DNA from: Lepisosteus oculatus
Taxonomy: Eukaryota > Chordata > Actinopteri > Semionotiformes > Lepisosteidae
NCBI RefSeq assembly: GCF_040954835.1
Contig: NC_090700.1
Location: forward strand, 19,387,501-19,451,500
Direction of reading: 5' to 3'
DNA length: 64,000 nt
In this document: positions 37,271-50,600 of the stretch, in pieces
Position numbering within the stretch: the first letter of the stretch is position 1
Layout: each line of letters starts with the position of its first letter
Notes under the pieces: generated by a model
Seen by the model: the letters and a program-made list of their open reading frames with translations, nothing else
Databases searched by the model: none
Told to the model about the DNA's origin: nothing
Translations under genes and position numbers: made by a program

Positions 37271-40200
37271 GATAAATGATCACCACAACAAGGCACGTGT
37301 CTCCTGATAAACCAGAAGTCCAAATAGCCTTCAGTTTAAATGATTCCACAGGTAAGAGGTTAATTTCTGTTGTCTCATTTTGGTATTTGAAAAGCCCAAG
37401 GTGATTAGGCTTGAAATCGAACAAAGTCAACCTAGTATATTTCTTCAGAATAGATGTTGAAACATGAGCTAGTAGGCACAACTGGAAAACAGAACCCAAA
37501 ACAGAAAACACTTCTTTGCTCAAAGGGTTGTGGGAGTATGGAACAAGCTATCCATTCATGTAGTTGAAACTGATACTGTGGCATCTTTCAATAAATTGCT
37601 GGATGAGATCCTTGGATCATTTAACTACTGTACTAACAACCAAGTGGGCTAGAAGGCTGAAGGCTAAAAAGCTTCCTCTCATTTGTAAAATGTATTATAT
37701 TGTTTTTTCTAATTTAAAGCCATTTGAAGTGCTAAGTGGTTTAGCCTCTTCACTACCGCAAAAATGCTACGTTAGAATTTTCCGTTTATGACATAAAATA
37801 CATATTTTCTTTGTAAGTATCAAGAAGTCTGCCAGTTTTCCTAAAATATCTTACCATCTAGTGGGGTCATATGTGGCAACTAAGACTACTGTATATGGCA
37901 TGGTTGTTTTTTGAAAATGAGCAAAACACTCAGAAATTAAATTAAAATTGACATTGACATTTAGCCTTGACAATTAAATAATATGTTTTTATCAATATAT
38001 GTGCTCCACATAAAAAGTGACACATCTGTCACACCTGGACTGAGGGGATAATTATTAATATTGTAACAAAAGAGGTACTCTGGTTTTAAAAGGACATTGC
38101 CACAAAAAATAAGCTTCAAAGAAAAGTAAAGGGATGCTGAGATTCATTATCATGGTCTCATTTTTGTTTCTTTTTGGTCTTAATAAAATCACCCGTCTCT
38201 CAGTTTTCCACTGGGTTGCTCTGTGGGAAACTTCCAGAGCTTATTCACCATAGGCCTTTGTGTGTTTTATCAGTTTAATTTTAGTCATTCTTTAGCCTGG
38301 CAAGTGTTCTCTATTTTGGTAAGCTTTGGCATTTTAAAAACAAAATATCACCCTAACTGCACAGTGGGACTCTCTGCTATACTGCTGTCAAAGTGTTTTA
38401 CAGCTATTCAGCCAAATGCTTCAAGAGCAGCTGAACAGCTGACATCCTGGCATCATATTTCCTGTTTAATACCTCTATGGCGCATGATTCACTCATTTGC
38501 TTTTAGAATACTGACCTCTATTTAAAAACATTTAACACTTCACCTGCCACTATTGACTTCCTACTTGACTGTGAACACTCAAGAGTAGTCCCAGAACACT
38601 TGGAAATTGCAGTCTCTTTATACACTATAATATACAAAATTTTATATTAACATAATTTCAAGCCTTAATTGCAGCAAAACCTGGACTTAAAGTAATGATG
38701 ACTGTGACACTCCCACATTGTAGGAGACCTTAAAAATGTTATGGATGTTATAATTCTTTTTATAATAATTCATTATTCCGCTAATTAGCTGACACATTAT
38801 CCAAGGCGACTTTACATCTGAAATAACAAAAGACCTGTAAAAGTTTAATGGTGCAAAACACAATCTAGAGTAGTGTAAACTAAAAGAAATTAGTTAACAC
38901 AGTAAAGAAATTTTTTAACTAAATAATTCAGTACAAGGTACAGAAATTAGAATAATTAGTTGAACAACAGGCTCTAGAGGTACAATCAATATATATCTGT
39001 GTACAATTATATACTGTAGTACATTACATATACTGTACTTACTGGATATATTTTGCATTATACAAATTGGCATGTAAAGTGTTTTGAAAAACTTATGTTT
39101 TTTCTACAGTACTAAAACATATACACTAACATACATAATACATTACACAATTGTGAAGCTGAAAAAATACACTTCTACAGCAGCCCTAGGACATATAAAA
39201 ACATAATCAAGCATTCTCAGGGCAAATGCTGTGAAGTGACACCTTAATGGCACCAACTCAAGGGTAATTCTGGTGAATTGTAACTGAATCCTGCTAAGAC
39301 CAGCCTTGCAGGGCATAGACCTAATTTTTAAACAGTTCCAAAGAAGCTGACAATAAATATTCATTGGAGTTTAGCAGTGCAGCCACTGTGAAGTATTTTA
39401 AGTAAGTGTTCTTTTTGTGCTGATAATGTTGCACTTTTGCAGCAGGACACTGAGCAGGATTAAAGAAAAGGCTAGGTAAAGCCTTGTATTGATTTCTGTA
39501 TATAATGTTTTGCCAAAACATATTTTAAAGAGTTTCAATTTGCTCTGCTAAAGAAACTTTGTTGATTTAGCATAATGTTTTTTGGTCCATTTTTTTATAG
39601 ATCTGAAGGATGCTGAAGAGTCATTACCCTTGACTTTTCCAGATCTTGAGCAGCAATTACAGGTAAGTTTTAACACCTGAGTAGCATTGTGGTACTCCAA
39701 AACCATGTGACATTCCTAAGAAATTTATGGAGCAGTCAATTTTTGAACAGTACTGTAAAGTATAGGAACAACATGACAGGCTGGGCATTGTCACTGATAG
39801 CTGGGTTCAGCAGGAGATGTTGTTACAAAGTTTTTACTACTGTACATCCTATAGCCTCTTACTTTAATAAACTAAAATGATGGGATGAACCTTTTGTGAG
39901 GATCTGTGACACTCAAGCTAGAGGACACGTGGAAACTAAGCAATGGTGTATTAAAACTAATATCTGGAAGCACTTCTTTACACAAAGGGTTGTGGGAGTC
40001 TGAAACAAGCTTCCAGTGCCCTGGACCACCAGGTCCACTGGTATCACCTGCAACGCTGCCACTATCAGCTCCAGGAATGGGTGGAAAGTTCAACACAGCT
40101 CCTGGAGAAAAAAAAAACTGATCAGGTGTTGAAGCCTGGTGCTGCTCTGTAAGCATCACTACTGTCTGGACTGAATCCAGTCTTACTCCCAAAAACAGAG

Positions 40201-43200
40201 AGGTCTGAAGCAGCGACAGAGAGCTCTTCCCCCAGTTAATTCAAATCCCAGATCAGTTACAGTAGGTGGTACAAAAGCAGTATAAAAGTGAAAGGAGTAG
40301 ATTTAGGTGTCCTCAGATTCTGAATGGACCAGAGAGAGTCATCCCTTCATAGAACTGCAAAATAATTAGAATAAAAATCTTTGTCTCAATGAAAGAGTGG
40401 CACTAAGAAGGTTGCACTACTGTGTAACAGGAAATTCACCTCCTACCAATGCAGCAACTAGAAATGTCTTTCCAAGGCTGGAGAAGAGAGCCAAGCACTG
40501 AGAAACTGGAGATAGAAGCTCCAGTGTGATCAGCAATGTGATGTGAATGGCCCACAGGTCAGGAACAACTTTTCTGTCTAGTACAGCAGCTGGTCTGCAG
40601 CCCTCAGGACCTGCAGCATCAGCAAGAAGATGGTCAGTAGGAGTGAGGATGTTCGGGTATGCAGGTCAGCTCTGAGTCCCTAAAGTCCGTTAGGAAGGCT
40701 TTCAGTTGCTCAGTTTGAACCTTAATTGAATTAACATTGTAATTAACAAAAGCTTTTTAAGAGCTTTCTATTCGAAATAATTTGACTTTTTCAAGTTACC
40801 AAGGTTTTTTTTAGTTCAGGTAAAATCTCTTTTCCAATACAGAAAACAAATCGAAATGATTTAATTTGAATATTATGAGCTGATTTGGGTGTTCAATTAA
40901 ATAAGCCCTAAAATCCAGCAGAAAATGGGCTCACAAGGAAGGAGAGCTGGAAGCCTTAGTATTTGTCCATATTTTAATGGCTGTTGTTGGGTCAAGCAAT
41001 GCATCCACAGTAAAATTAAAATACACATGGAAACTCCCTCAAATATTGATGCAGCAGCTATGTCTTCTGTTCTGATTAAATCATGTACATGAACAATAAT
41101 AATAATATAATAATAAACTTTATTTTATATAGCGCCTTTAAAGGTGGCTTCTCAAAGCGCTTTACAGGATGACAATAACAATAAATAAGAAGACTACAAC
41201 AATAAATAAGAAGATTTCACAAGATAGGACACAATTATAATTACAACAATACAACAATAACAATAGAGGAGACCGTGGAAGGTGGTATTAAGAAGAGCAG
41301 AGGGGTGAAGAATGGAACCAGTTAAGTAAAGGCTTTTCTGAAGAAGAAGGTTTTGAGTCTGGATTTGAAGGAGTTTAGAGAAGGTGACTCTCTAATATCT
41401 TTGGGCAAAGAGTTCCAGAGCTTGGGGGCATAGCGGGAGAAGGCCCTGTCGCCCATACAATGTAGACAGGCTTGGGGGACAGTAAGGTGGGCAGAATTTG
41501 AAGAGCGGAGGTTGCGAGGTGGGGAGTAGGGCGATAAAAGTTCAGACAGGTATTGAGGTGCCAAGCCATGTAAAGCCTTATAAGTGAGCATGAGGATTTT
41601 AAAGTCTACGTGGAATTTGACCGGAAGCCAGTGCAAGGACTCCAGGATTGGAGTAATGTGAACACTTGCACTAGACCTGGTCAGGATTCTGGCTGCTGAA
41701 TTTTGGACATACTGCAGCTTGTCCAGAGTAGATTTAGATACCTCAGGGAGTAGAGCATTGCAGTAGTCAATTCGAGAGAATACAAATATGTTGATCAGCT
41801 TTTCAGCCACAGTTAATGATAGCATAGGGCGTAGTCTTGCGATATTTCTAAGGTGAAAAAAAGATGTTTTGACAGTATGCTGTACATGTGGGTCGAATGT
41901 TAAGCCAGAATCGAATATAACCCCAAGGTTTTTCAATTTTACAGAGCCATCTACAGACAGGGTTACAGGACTGGCTTTACGAAGTTGATGGGGGGTACCG
42001 ATAAGCATGACTTCAGTCTTGTCACAGTTAAGATGAAGGAAGTTTTGAGTTATCCAAATTTTTATGTCAGAGATGCAATTAGATAGAATAGAGACAGCCA
42101 CATCAGTGTCGGGTTTGGTATGGGTGTATGTTTGAGTATCGTCAGCGTAAAAATGAAAGCTGAGGCCATGTGATCTTAAAAACTGACCAAGTGGGAACAT
42201 GTAAATGCTGAAGAGCAAGGGGCCCAGTATTGAGCCCTGGGGGACACCAGACTTGACAAGACCAATTTCAGACCTGTACCCAGAGAGAGAGACAAAGTGA
42301 CAGCGATCAGTGAGGTAAGACTTAAACCATTTGAGGGCAGTGTCAGAGACTCCAAACACAGTCTCGAGACGAGAAAGTAAGATGTTATGGTCAACAGTGT
42401 CAAAGGAATATGGAAAGAGAACCAGAATCAGAAGCTATTAGGAGATCGTTGGTGACTTTGACTAGGGCGGTTTCTGTGCTGTGAAGTTGACACGGAAGCC
42501 AGATTGGAGGGGTTCGAAAAGGTTGTTTGTCATGGGTGGTTATGTAACTGAAGTGTGACAGATAGTAAACTTATAATCAGATAAGTAATCTCTCCAGGTC
42601 TGATAATGTACACTTAGGCCGGAAAGACGCCACCAAGTTTGCAAGAGGCTGCCTTCATGAATCGCAGATGGTCATTGTACCAGGGGGCAGGGCGAGAGAA
42701 GGAGATGGTTCGAGTTTTTAAAGGAGCAAAGGTGTCGAGGGTAGATAAGAGCATTGTCAAGTAACTGTATTTTGTCCTCTAGAGGGTCAGAGGAAGAGAA
42801 ACACGATAAGGAGAACAGAACAGAATTAGCAAACCTTGGGTGATAAATTTATTGCCAGTTGCGGAAATTTACAGAGCTTGAGGGGGAAGTGTTAGAAACA
42901 GGTAATTCCAGATTGAAACAGGTAATTCCATATTGAAGAGAGATTCCTTTTACCAAGCAATAAATGTAATCAAATTATTTTCAAGCTTATTTACCCTCAT
43001 AAATCAGATAGATTTCCAACAAATTGAGTAAATGTGCTGCAAGCAAGAGTATTTTCCAAAGAATGGCGTTGTTATATGCGATAAATTGATATCCACTAGA
43101 GACCGCCAAACCACAGCTTTGTTTTCTCTTACCATGAGGAAGGAAAAGCAGACAGTGATACAGTAAACATGCTCCCCAGCCAAAGGTAAGAGAAAAGAAC

Positions 43201-44627
43201 AACTGTGTAAACACTGTGAAGAGGAGTTTCCTATAGTTTTTCATTCACTGCCCAGAATGAAGATTAATAAGGCAAACAGATTTAATGCTGCATACTGTAT
43301 GTATGTAGAGATATCTGAGGGTTGGTATGTGTCTGTTCATGCTTAGTATGCATATTCATGCTTACAACTTTGTGTTGATAAAAAAACAGATTTTTCTGAA
43401 TCGACTATTTTCTTGGACTGCAGTGCATATTGGAAGCACATTTTCAGAATATGCCAGAATAAACCCTACTCACTTAGTGGACTTTAATACCGTGATCATC
43501 AAGCAAACAAGTTTGTGAAGCTCTAATAAGTCACTGATTAAGACAGGCTTAGTTACAGTATGTGTTGCATTTTAAATACCTTTAATTGTTCATATAAATC
43601 GCATGGGTACAAAAATGTGTTGCCTTCCATATGCAAGTTAAATAAATGCTGCTACTACTTCTGCCCCAAGGCTCTTGGGTCCTGGGTTGGATTCAGACCA
43701 GGAGCATTTATGTGGAGTTTGCATGTTTTTGTATATTGAGTTTCTGTCCAGGTTAATTGCCTATATTCCCTATATTGCTCCTTCCCATCATGGTGTATGG
43801 GCCCTGAAATCAACTGGTATCCCAGCATGGTTGTAGTCCCACCTTGAACCCTGTACCTGTCATGTTATGCTCCAGCTTAAAATCTAACCTAAGAACACTC
43901 TAAGAAAATGGATGGAATGGCCAGTATGGCCCCATGTGGAAGCATTTAAAACTGAGAACAGGAGAATGTTTTTACCCAAAGGGTTGTGGGAGTATGGAAC
44001 AAACTACCCAGCAATAATATTGAAACCAAAACACTGGTTTCTTTCAAGAAACAGCCAGATGAGACCCATCACCCTCAATTACTGTAACTTCTAACTACTA
44101 AATAAATTGCCAGCAGCCATGTCACCCTGCAATTCACATCTGGCAACCCGCTGAAGCTAAGCAGGTGTGAGCTTGGTCAGTACCTAGATGGAGACCTTCT
44201 GGGAAAAACTAAGGTTGCTGCTAGAAGAGGTGTTAGTGGAGTCAGCAGGGGACGCTCACCCTGAAGGTCCTAATGCCCCAGTATGGTGATGGGAACACTA
44301 TACTGTAAAAAGGTGCCGTCCTTCGAATGAGAAATAAAACCAAGGTCCTGACTGTCTGTGGTCATTAAAAATCCCAGGTGTTTCTTGAAAAAAGGTGTAA
44401 CCCTGGCATCCTGGCCAAATTTCTCATTTACCAATTAAGGGTTCCTGGTAATCCCTTATATATGAATTGGCTTCATGCTTTCGCTGATGTGTGATGAGTG
44501 TCTGACGTCGCATCATCTGGGTGGGTGCTGCACATTGGTGGTGGTGGAGGAGAGTCCCCATTATCTGTAAAGCGCTTTCATGGAGTGTCCAGAAAAGAGC
44601 TATGGTATAATACTATAGGTATAAGCA

Positions 44628-44661
<34 letters not shown>

Positions 44662-47600
44662 GTAGTAGTAGTAGTATTATTAGTAGTAGTATTATTATTA
44701 TTATTATAAATGAAGAGACACTAAAACGTTTCAAGAAATGTGCTCCAAGAATACATTTATTTATATTTAAATATTCACTTCAATTCAATTTATGTTTATA
44801 TACTGTAGGGCCTTTCACAACAAGGTTGCCCCAAGGCGCTTAACAAAGCAAGTGACCATACATGTTGTGAATACAGAACAGAAAAGACCAGAAGACATCG
44901 GAGGAGAGGTACCAAAAACTCCTTAGTAAGGAGAAAAAAATCTCTAGGGGTCCAAGGTCAACTGTTTGTCTAAACCCTTTATGGCATGCTAACGTTATAC
45001 AATTAAAAACAGGGTATTAATCCATCTATCATGTCTTCTGTACAGTATGTCAGTACTCCATGCAGATCTCTGTAGACCAGCAAAATTATCCTAGCTATAT
45101 CCACAATGTCCCTCTTGGATCCATGGCATCAAACTCAGATGTAGCCCAACCCGGGCGCCATCCGGACATGTGAGGAGGAAAATAGAATAGTTTAGTCAGA
45201 ACAGATGTATCTTTCTGGTGGGCCAACATACAGACACACAATGACATGTACAGCAGCACCAGCAGCCATGGTTGCAGCAGGCTATGATGTAAGGTGTGAG
45301 TAGGCTCGGTTGAAGTAATAGGTTTTCAGTCAGGATTTTAATACTGAGATTGACTTGGCATCCCAAACATGGGATCCATAAGCTAGGGGCCCTGTAACTA
45401 AAGGCTTTACCGTTTTTTTATTAATGTGTGGAATATGAAGAAGACCTGCATTCTGTGATCTAAGCGGGCGACTTGGATTGTATACATTAATAAGTTTAAT
45501 TAGATGGACAGGTGCCTGACCTCTGAGAACCTTATAAGTAAGTAGAGGGATTTTGAAGTCCGCCCTGTACCTGACAAGAAGCCAGTGAAGAGAGCTAAGT
45601 CTTAATACAACTCAGGCACATTTATACAGTCACAGATGAAAGAAGATGTTCAGCTGAAAAATGTTATTTGTTGATTTATTTAATTACTTATTTTTTTATT
45701 TTGTTTATTGAGCTATTGAGCTATGGTCAATATCTATCTATATCTTTCTAATCTTAATTTAATAGAAATAAAATATTTAAATGTGTTTTTTTTACTTTGT
45801 TGGTATCCAAGAACCTTTTCCCAGAACTAAAGCGCACATTACACCCAAAACACATACCAACCAGCACTATGTCCAAAGATTTACATAAGGAGTGATTGTA
45901 ATTTTCTTTTATTTGACCTCATTTGTATAAATACTGGCTTCTACTGCCTATAGAGAAAATAGGCATTTTAAACTGTGAAAAATCCAATAAGACGTAGATG
46001 TCTATACAAGAAGTAAAAAGATTACTGTTCTTCATCTTTGAAAAAATACCAACACATACAAAGCAACTATCTGCAGACCCACATTAAATAACTAGACAAT
46101 AACATCAAAGCAAGGAGATACCTGTGAAGAATATCAGCATTAACAGACAAACATGAACATGCTTGGGCACATTCTGTTCTGCTATAGCTTTATGAAAACT
46201 GATTTTACCTGTAAAACAGTATTGAAGAAACATGTGTTTCCAAGGTTTCTGAGCCCTTTAACAGCTACACTATTGCTATTGGTCTGAGGTGCCTTCTTGA
46301 GCGACAGCTTTTCTTCTTTTTTTCCAATGATGTTTGCATTTGTGTCCTTCTTCTGGTCATTCTTGTCCTCCTCAGATGTTGTGTCATTTAGTGTTTCCTT
46401 GGGAATTTCATGATCTATGACTGCTGTAGAATTTATAAAAAAAGAACGTGGACTTTGGATAATGCCAAGTATGCACTTACATTTGCATTTGGGCTTGAAC
46501 TTAAAACTGTAAAAGCAAATGGTAGAGGAAATAAATCAAATGTTACAAGCACAACACAACTATAATAGTTTAGTGGTTGATACCCATTACTAAAATCAGA
46601 TTTGCATGAGTGAGCTATTTTGATACATTCATCCACACTGAACCTCTAAACTCCAAACACCACTCATGATGAACTGAAGTTCATGCAACTGATGATGAAG
46701 TTTTGCAACTGGTAAATTTGCAATCAAACATTTACCGATACATGCTTGCCAAAATATTCTGAATGATCCACCCAGTAACACAATGGACCTCTGCGAGTAT
46801 CAAGTTTTTCAGTTAGAGTAATTTTTAAATATCACAGGTGGTTAGCTGTGCCAGCATGCGTAGGCTGCAAAGGAACAAGTAATAGGTTTATTCCATGCTG
46901 AAAAGAGAAGAAAGAAAACACAATGATACGACCATGGAGGCTTCTTCAGGTGTAAGAAAGACAGGGCAGTAAGCAAGGTAATGTAGCAGGAAACTAAAGC
47001 TGGGAGAGAGGAGGAGCAGGAGGCGGGAGCAGGGGACAGGCAGAGTGGTCAATCAGGTAGTGTGGAGTCAAGATAGGTGAAGAGAGGTGTGAAATGAAAC
47101 CTACCATGAATAGAGAGAATTTAGAAGAAAATTAGCCTGTTGTTGAGAGAAGACAGAAAGTATGATCCTAGCAGCAGGATAATTTAAGTTTCTGTCATAT
47201 TTCTGATGTAGGAGTTAGAAAAACCATCTTTGAGAACACAGACGGAGAGATTAGTGTGATCATGGCCGTCAGAGGTGAAATTAGAAACAATAGACAAACA
47301 TTTTCTAGACATCAACTTCTCCATTAACTACATCCGACTCTCTACTTCAGTCCATTACAAACCCACTGATTTACTATCTCCTGTATAGCTCATTTCACCC
47401 CAAACACACTAAAAACTCTCTCCCTTTTTCACAGTTCCTTCGGCTACGACGACTCTGCAGCGACGACATCGATTTCCAGAACCAAACCCTCAAAATGTAC
47501 TATTTTTCATTAAACAGAGGATACCCTAACAGTGTTATTGACAGGGCCCTTGCCTGAGTCAAAAACACCCCTCGGACCATCAACTTAATCAGGAACTCCC

Positions 47601-50600
47601 ACCGTAACAACCGCATTCCCTACCACCCCAACACACTTTCTATTCCCAGGACTATTAATGACAACTTTTCCATCCTACAGGATGATCCCTCCATTGGGGC
47701 CCTCTTTTCTGACTGCCCCATCATCTCATATCGCCGACCACCTAATCTGCATAACCTTCTTGTTCACAGCTCCCTTGACCACCCTCAGCAATCATCCACA
47801 CCAGGCACTTTCCCCTGCAACAGAGCTCGCTGTATCACCTGCAAGTACATATCTAACACCACACTCATCCAAGGCCCCTCAAGACAATTCCCGATCACTC
47901 AGATGACATTGTGTATCTCCAGCAACCTTATTTACTGTATCTCTTGCAGTAAATGTCCAACCATCTACATTGGGGAAACAGGAAAGGCTCTTAAGATTAA
48001 AGATTTCTTCAAGCCTATTGTTTCTCATTTCACCTCTGACAGCCCTGAACACACTAATCTCTCCGTCTCTGTTCCCAAAGATGGTTTTCCTAACTCCTAC
48101 ATCAGAAAGACAACAGAAACTAAAATTATCCTGCAGCTAGGATCACAGGCTAATTTTCTTCTAAATTCTCTCTATTCATTGTAGGTTTCATTTCACACCT
48201 CTCTCTACCTATCCTGACTTCACACTACCTGATTGACCACTCTGTATGTCCCCTGCTCCTGCCTCCTACTCCTCCTCTCTCCCAGCTTTTGTTCTCCTGC
48301 TACATTACCTTTGTTTACTGCCCTGTTTTTCTTGAAGAAGACTCTACAGCCAAAACGCAGTGTTTTCTTTTCTCTTTTCAGCATGGAATAAACCTATTAC
48401 TTGTTCTTATATATATTTCAGTCTTTATCTATGTTTTTCAGTCTTCAATGAACACTTATTCATTGCAGCTAACATTAGTATTAATTCCATGTGTATTAAA
48501 TGAATGTAGGAAGGGGGGACCAATATTAATATAGATCCAGTATATCACTGACCCCTGGCACACAGTAAATTGGAGCTCTGCTCAGTAAATATACAATATG
48601 TATGTACAGTATACAGTGCCTTGCTAAAGTATTCAGAACTTGGCACATTTTTCACATTATGTTGTTTTAAAGCTTTCCATCATGATGCTGAAAATTATGA
48701 CTGCATATGTATTCCAACCCTTTGCTTTGGCAAATGCACATTCAAAATAAATATAAATCTCAGGATTTCAAAATAAATACAACTGTATATCTATCTTAAT
48801 AATATATCAACCTTCAACCACAAAAACCAAAGAACTTTTAAAACAACTCAGGTATAAAATTGTATAAATGAACAGATGAGGAAATGACAAAAAAAAAATC
48901 AAAGACCCTTAATATCTCTTTATGATGGTGAAGTTGATCATTTAGAAGTGTAAGGCATTGGATGCACTGTCTAGATCAGGGCATCACTCCTAATGGAGCA
49001 GCCAGTCAAGGAGGAAACTGGTTAATGAGACCACCATGAAGTCAATGGTGACTTTTAAAGAATTAGATAAGTACCTGAGATGGGAGAAAACATCTCTGGT
49101 TCAATGTACTCCAGTCATCTCACAAAGGGGTTTGTATAGAACTGAAAAGAAAACATCTCACTTGGGGTTTTGCAACAGAACACTTTCTATAAATGATATT
49201 GCAAACATGTGGCAAAAAGCTAGGTGGTCAGACCTGCCAACGTTCGGATTATTTGGTCTAAATGCAGAGTATTACATCTCAAACAAACCCAGCATGGGGC
49301 ATCTCTCAGTCAGCAATCTTCCTGCTGTTAAGCATGAATGGTGGCAGCATTGTGTTATAGTTCAGCAGCCGGGGATGAAAAGCTCATCAAGACTAATGGA
49401 AACATAGATGGAACAAAGCACGTGCAAATCTTAGAAGAAAACCTGCTTCAAACTGGGACAAAAATTCCCCTTTTGGCTGGACAGGAACCCAAAGCACAAA
49501 TCTACCACTGCACTGGATTGACTTAAAAAGAATAAATTGTGTGGCCCAGTCAAAGTCCTGACTGTTGACTCTTACTGCTGCCTGTAAGTGATCCCCAAGC
49601 AACATGAGAGAGCTTGAGCAAATCTGCTATGAAAAATGGGCAAAAATTGCACCTAGCCGATCTGTACCATTGGCACAGACTTACCTAAAAAGACTTGCAG
49701 CTGTAATTGCTACTAGAGGTGTCCCCACAAAATATTGAACTCAAGAGCCTGATTAATAATGCAATCAATACATTTTAGACTTTCCTATTTAGTTTCTGCT
49801 GACATTTACATCAACTTTTCTAACCCTTAGGAGTCTTCAGTTTGAGCAATTAGGTTTTGAACTCAAATATTCAATCTAAAAGAAGAGTATAATTTTGTAA
49901 TTTCACAAAAAGGGAAACCCTAGGAAGGATATGAATACTTTTGCAGAACTATATTCTGTACTGTATGTGTGCAGAGTATATCCTGGTATTATAGGGCGGA
50001 GGGCAGGACTGTACCTTCGGTGGGACCCAGTCCATTACATTGCATGGTCCTAGTCAGTATGTCTTTAGGAGGTAGGAAGAAATACAAGCTCCCAGGAAAA
50101 ACCCTGAAAAAACAAGGAGAACAGGCAAACTGCAATCTGTAACCAAACCCATAACCTCATAGGTAGCAGCACTTGCATTTTTGCTTATTTCTTTTCTACT
50201 GGGTATGCATTCTGTTTATGGAGGCATGAATATTATATATAATGTAATATTTATAGAGTATATTACATGTTAAATTTCTATTCAGTTCAGACCACCATAT
50301 ACTGTACTACAGAAACCAAAATGCTATAGACAACGAAACATACTGCAAGATGTGTCTTTGTCTTTGACACTTGGTAACTGTCCAGATTTTAATTTAAATA
50401 TCAAACATGTTCAATTAAGGGATTAAATGCAAATAACCAACATTTGCTGTTTGTTAAAAAAAATCTATATTTTAATTACTTACAATACATTGACCATGAT
50501 TAGGGCATTGTCCAAACCTTTTCTAAGGTGTGTGGTCTGAAACCTTAGTGTATTTAGTATTACAGTATATTAGTACTTATTAAACACATGATCTCAGACA

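Noticed and set aside
41322-42359. 345-codon ORF as a host gene
   Set aside because: RT motifs, the tail and upstream RT remnants show it is a LINE.
44630-44706. CRISPR-like or structured array
   Set aside because: It is a simple ATT/AGT microsatellite at the SINE tail. No CRISPR array or prokaryotic feature exists in the window.
47658-48184. Two plus ORFs as small host proteins
   Set aside because: They are pieces of the Penelope-like RT linker and GIY-YIG domain.
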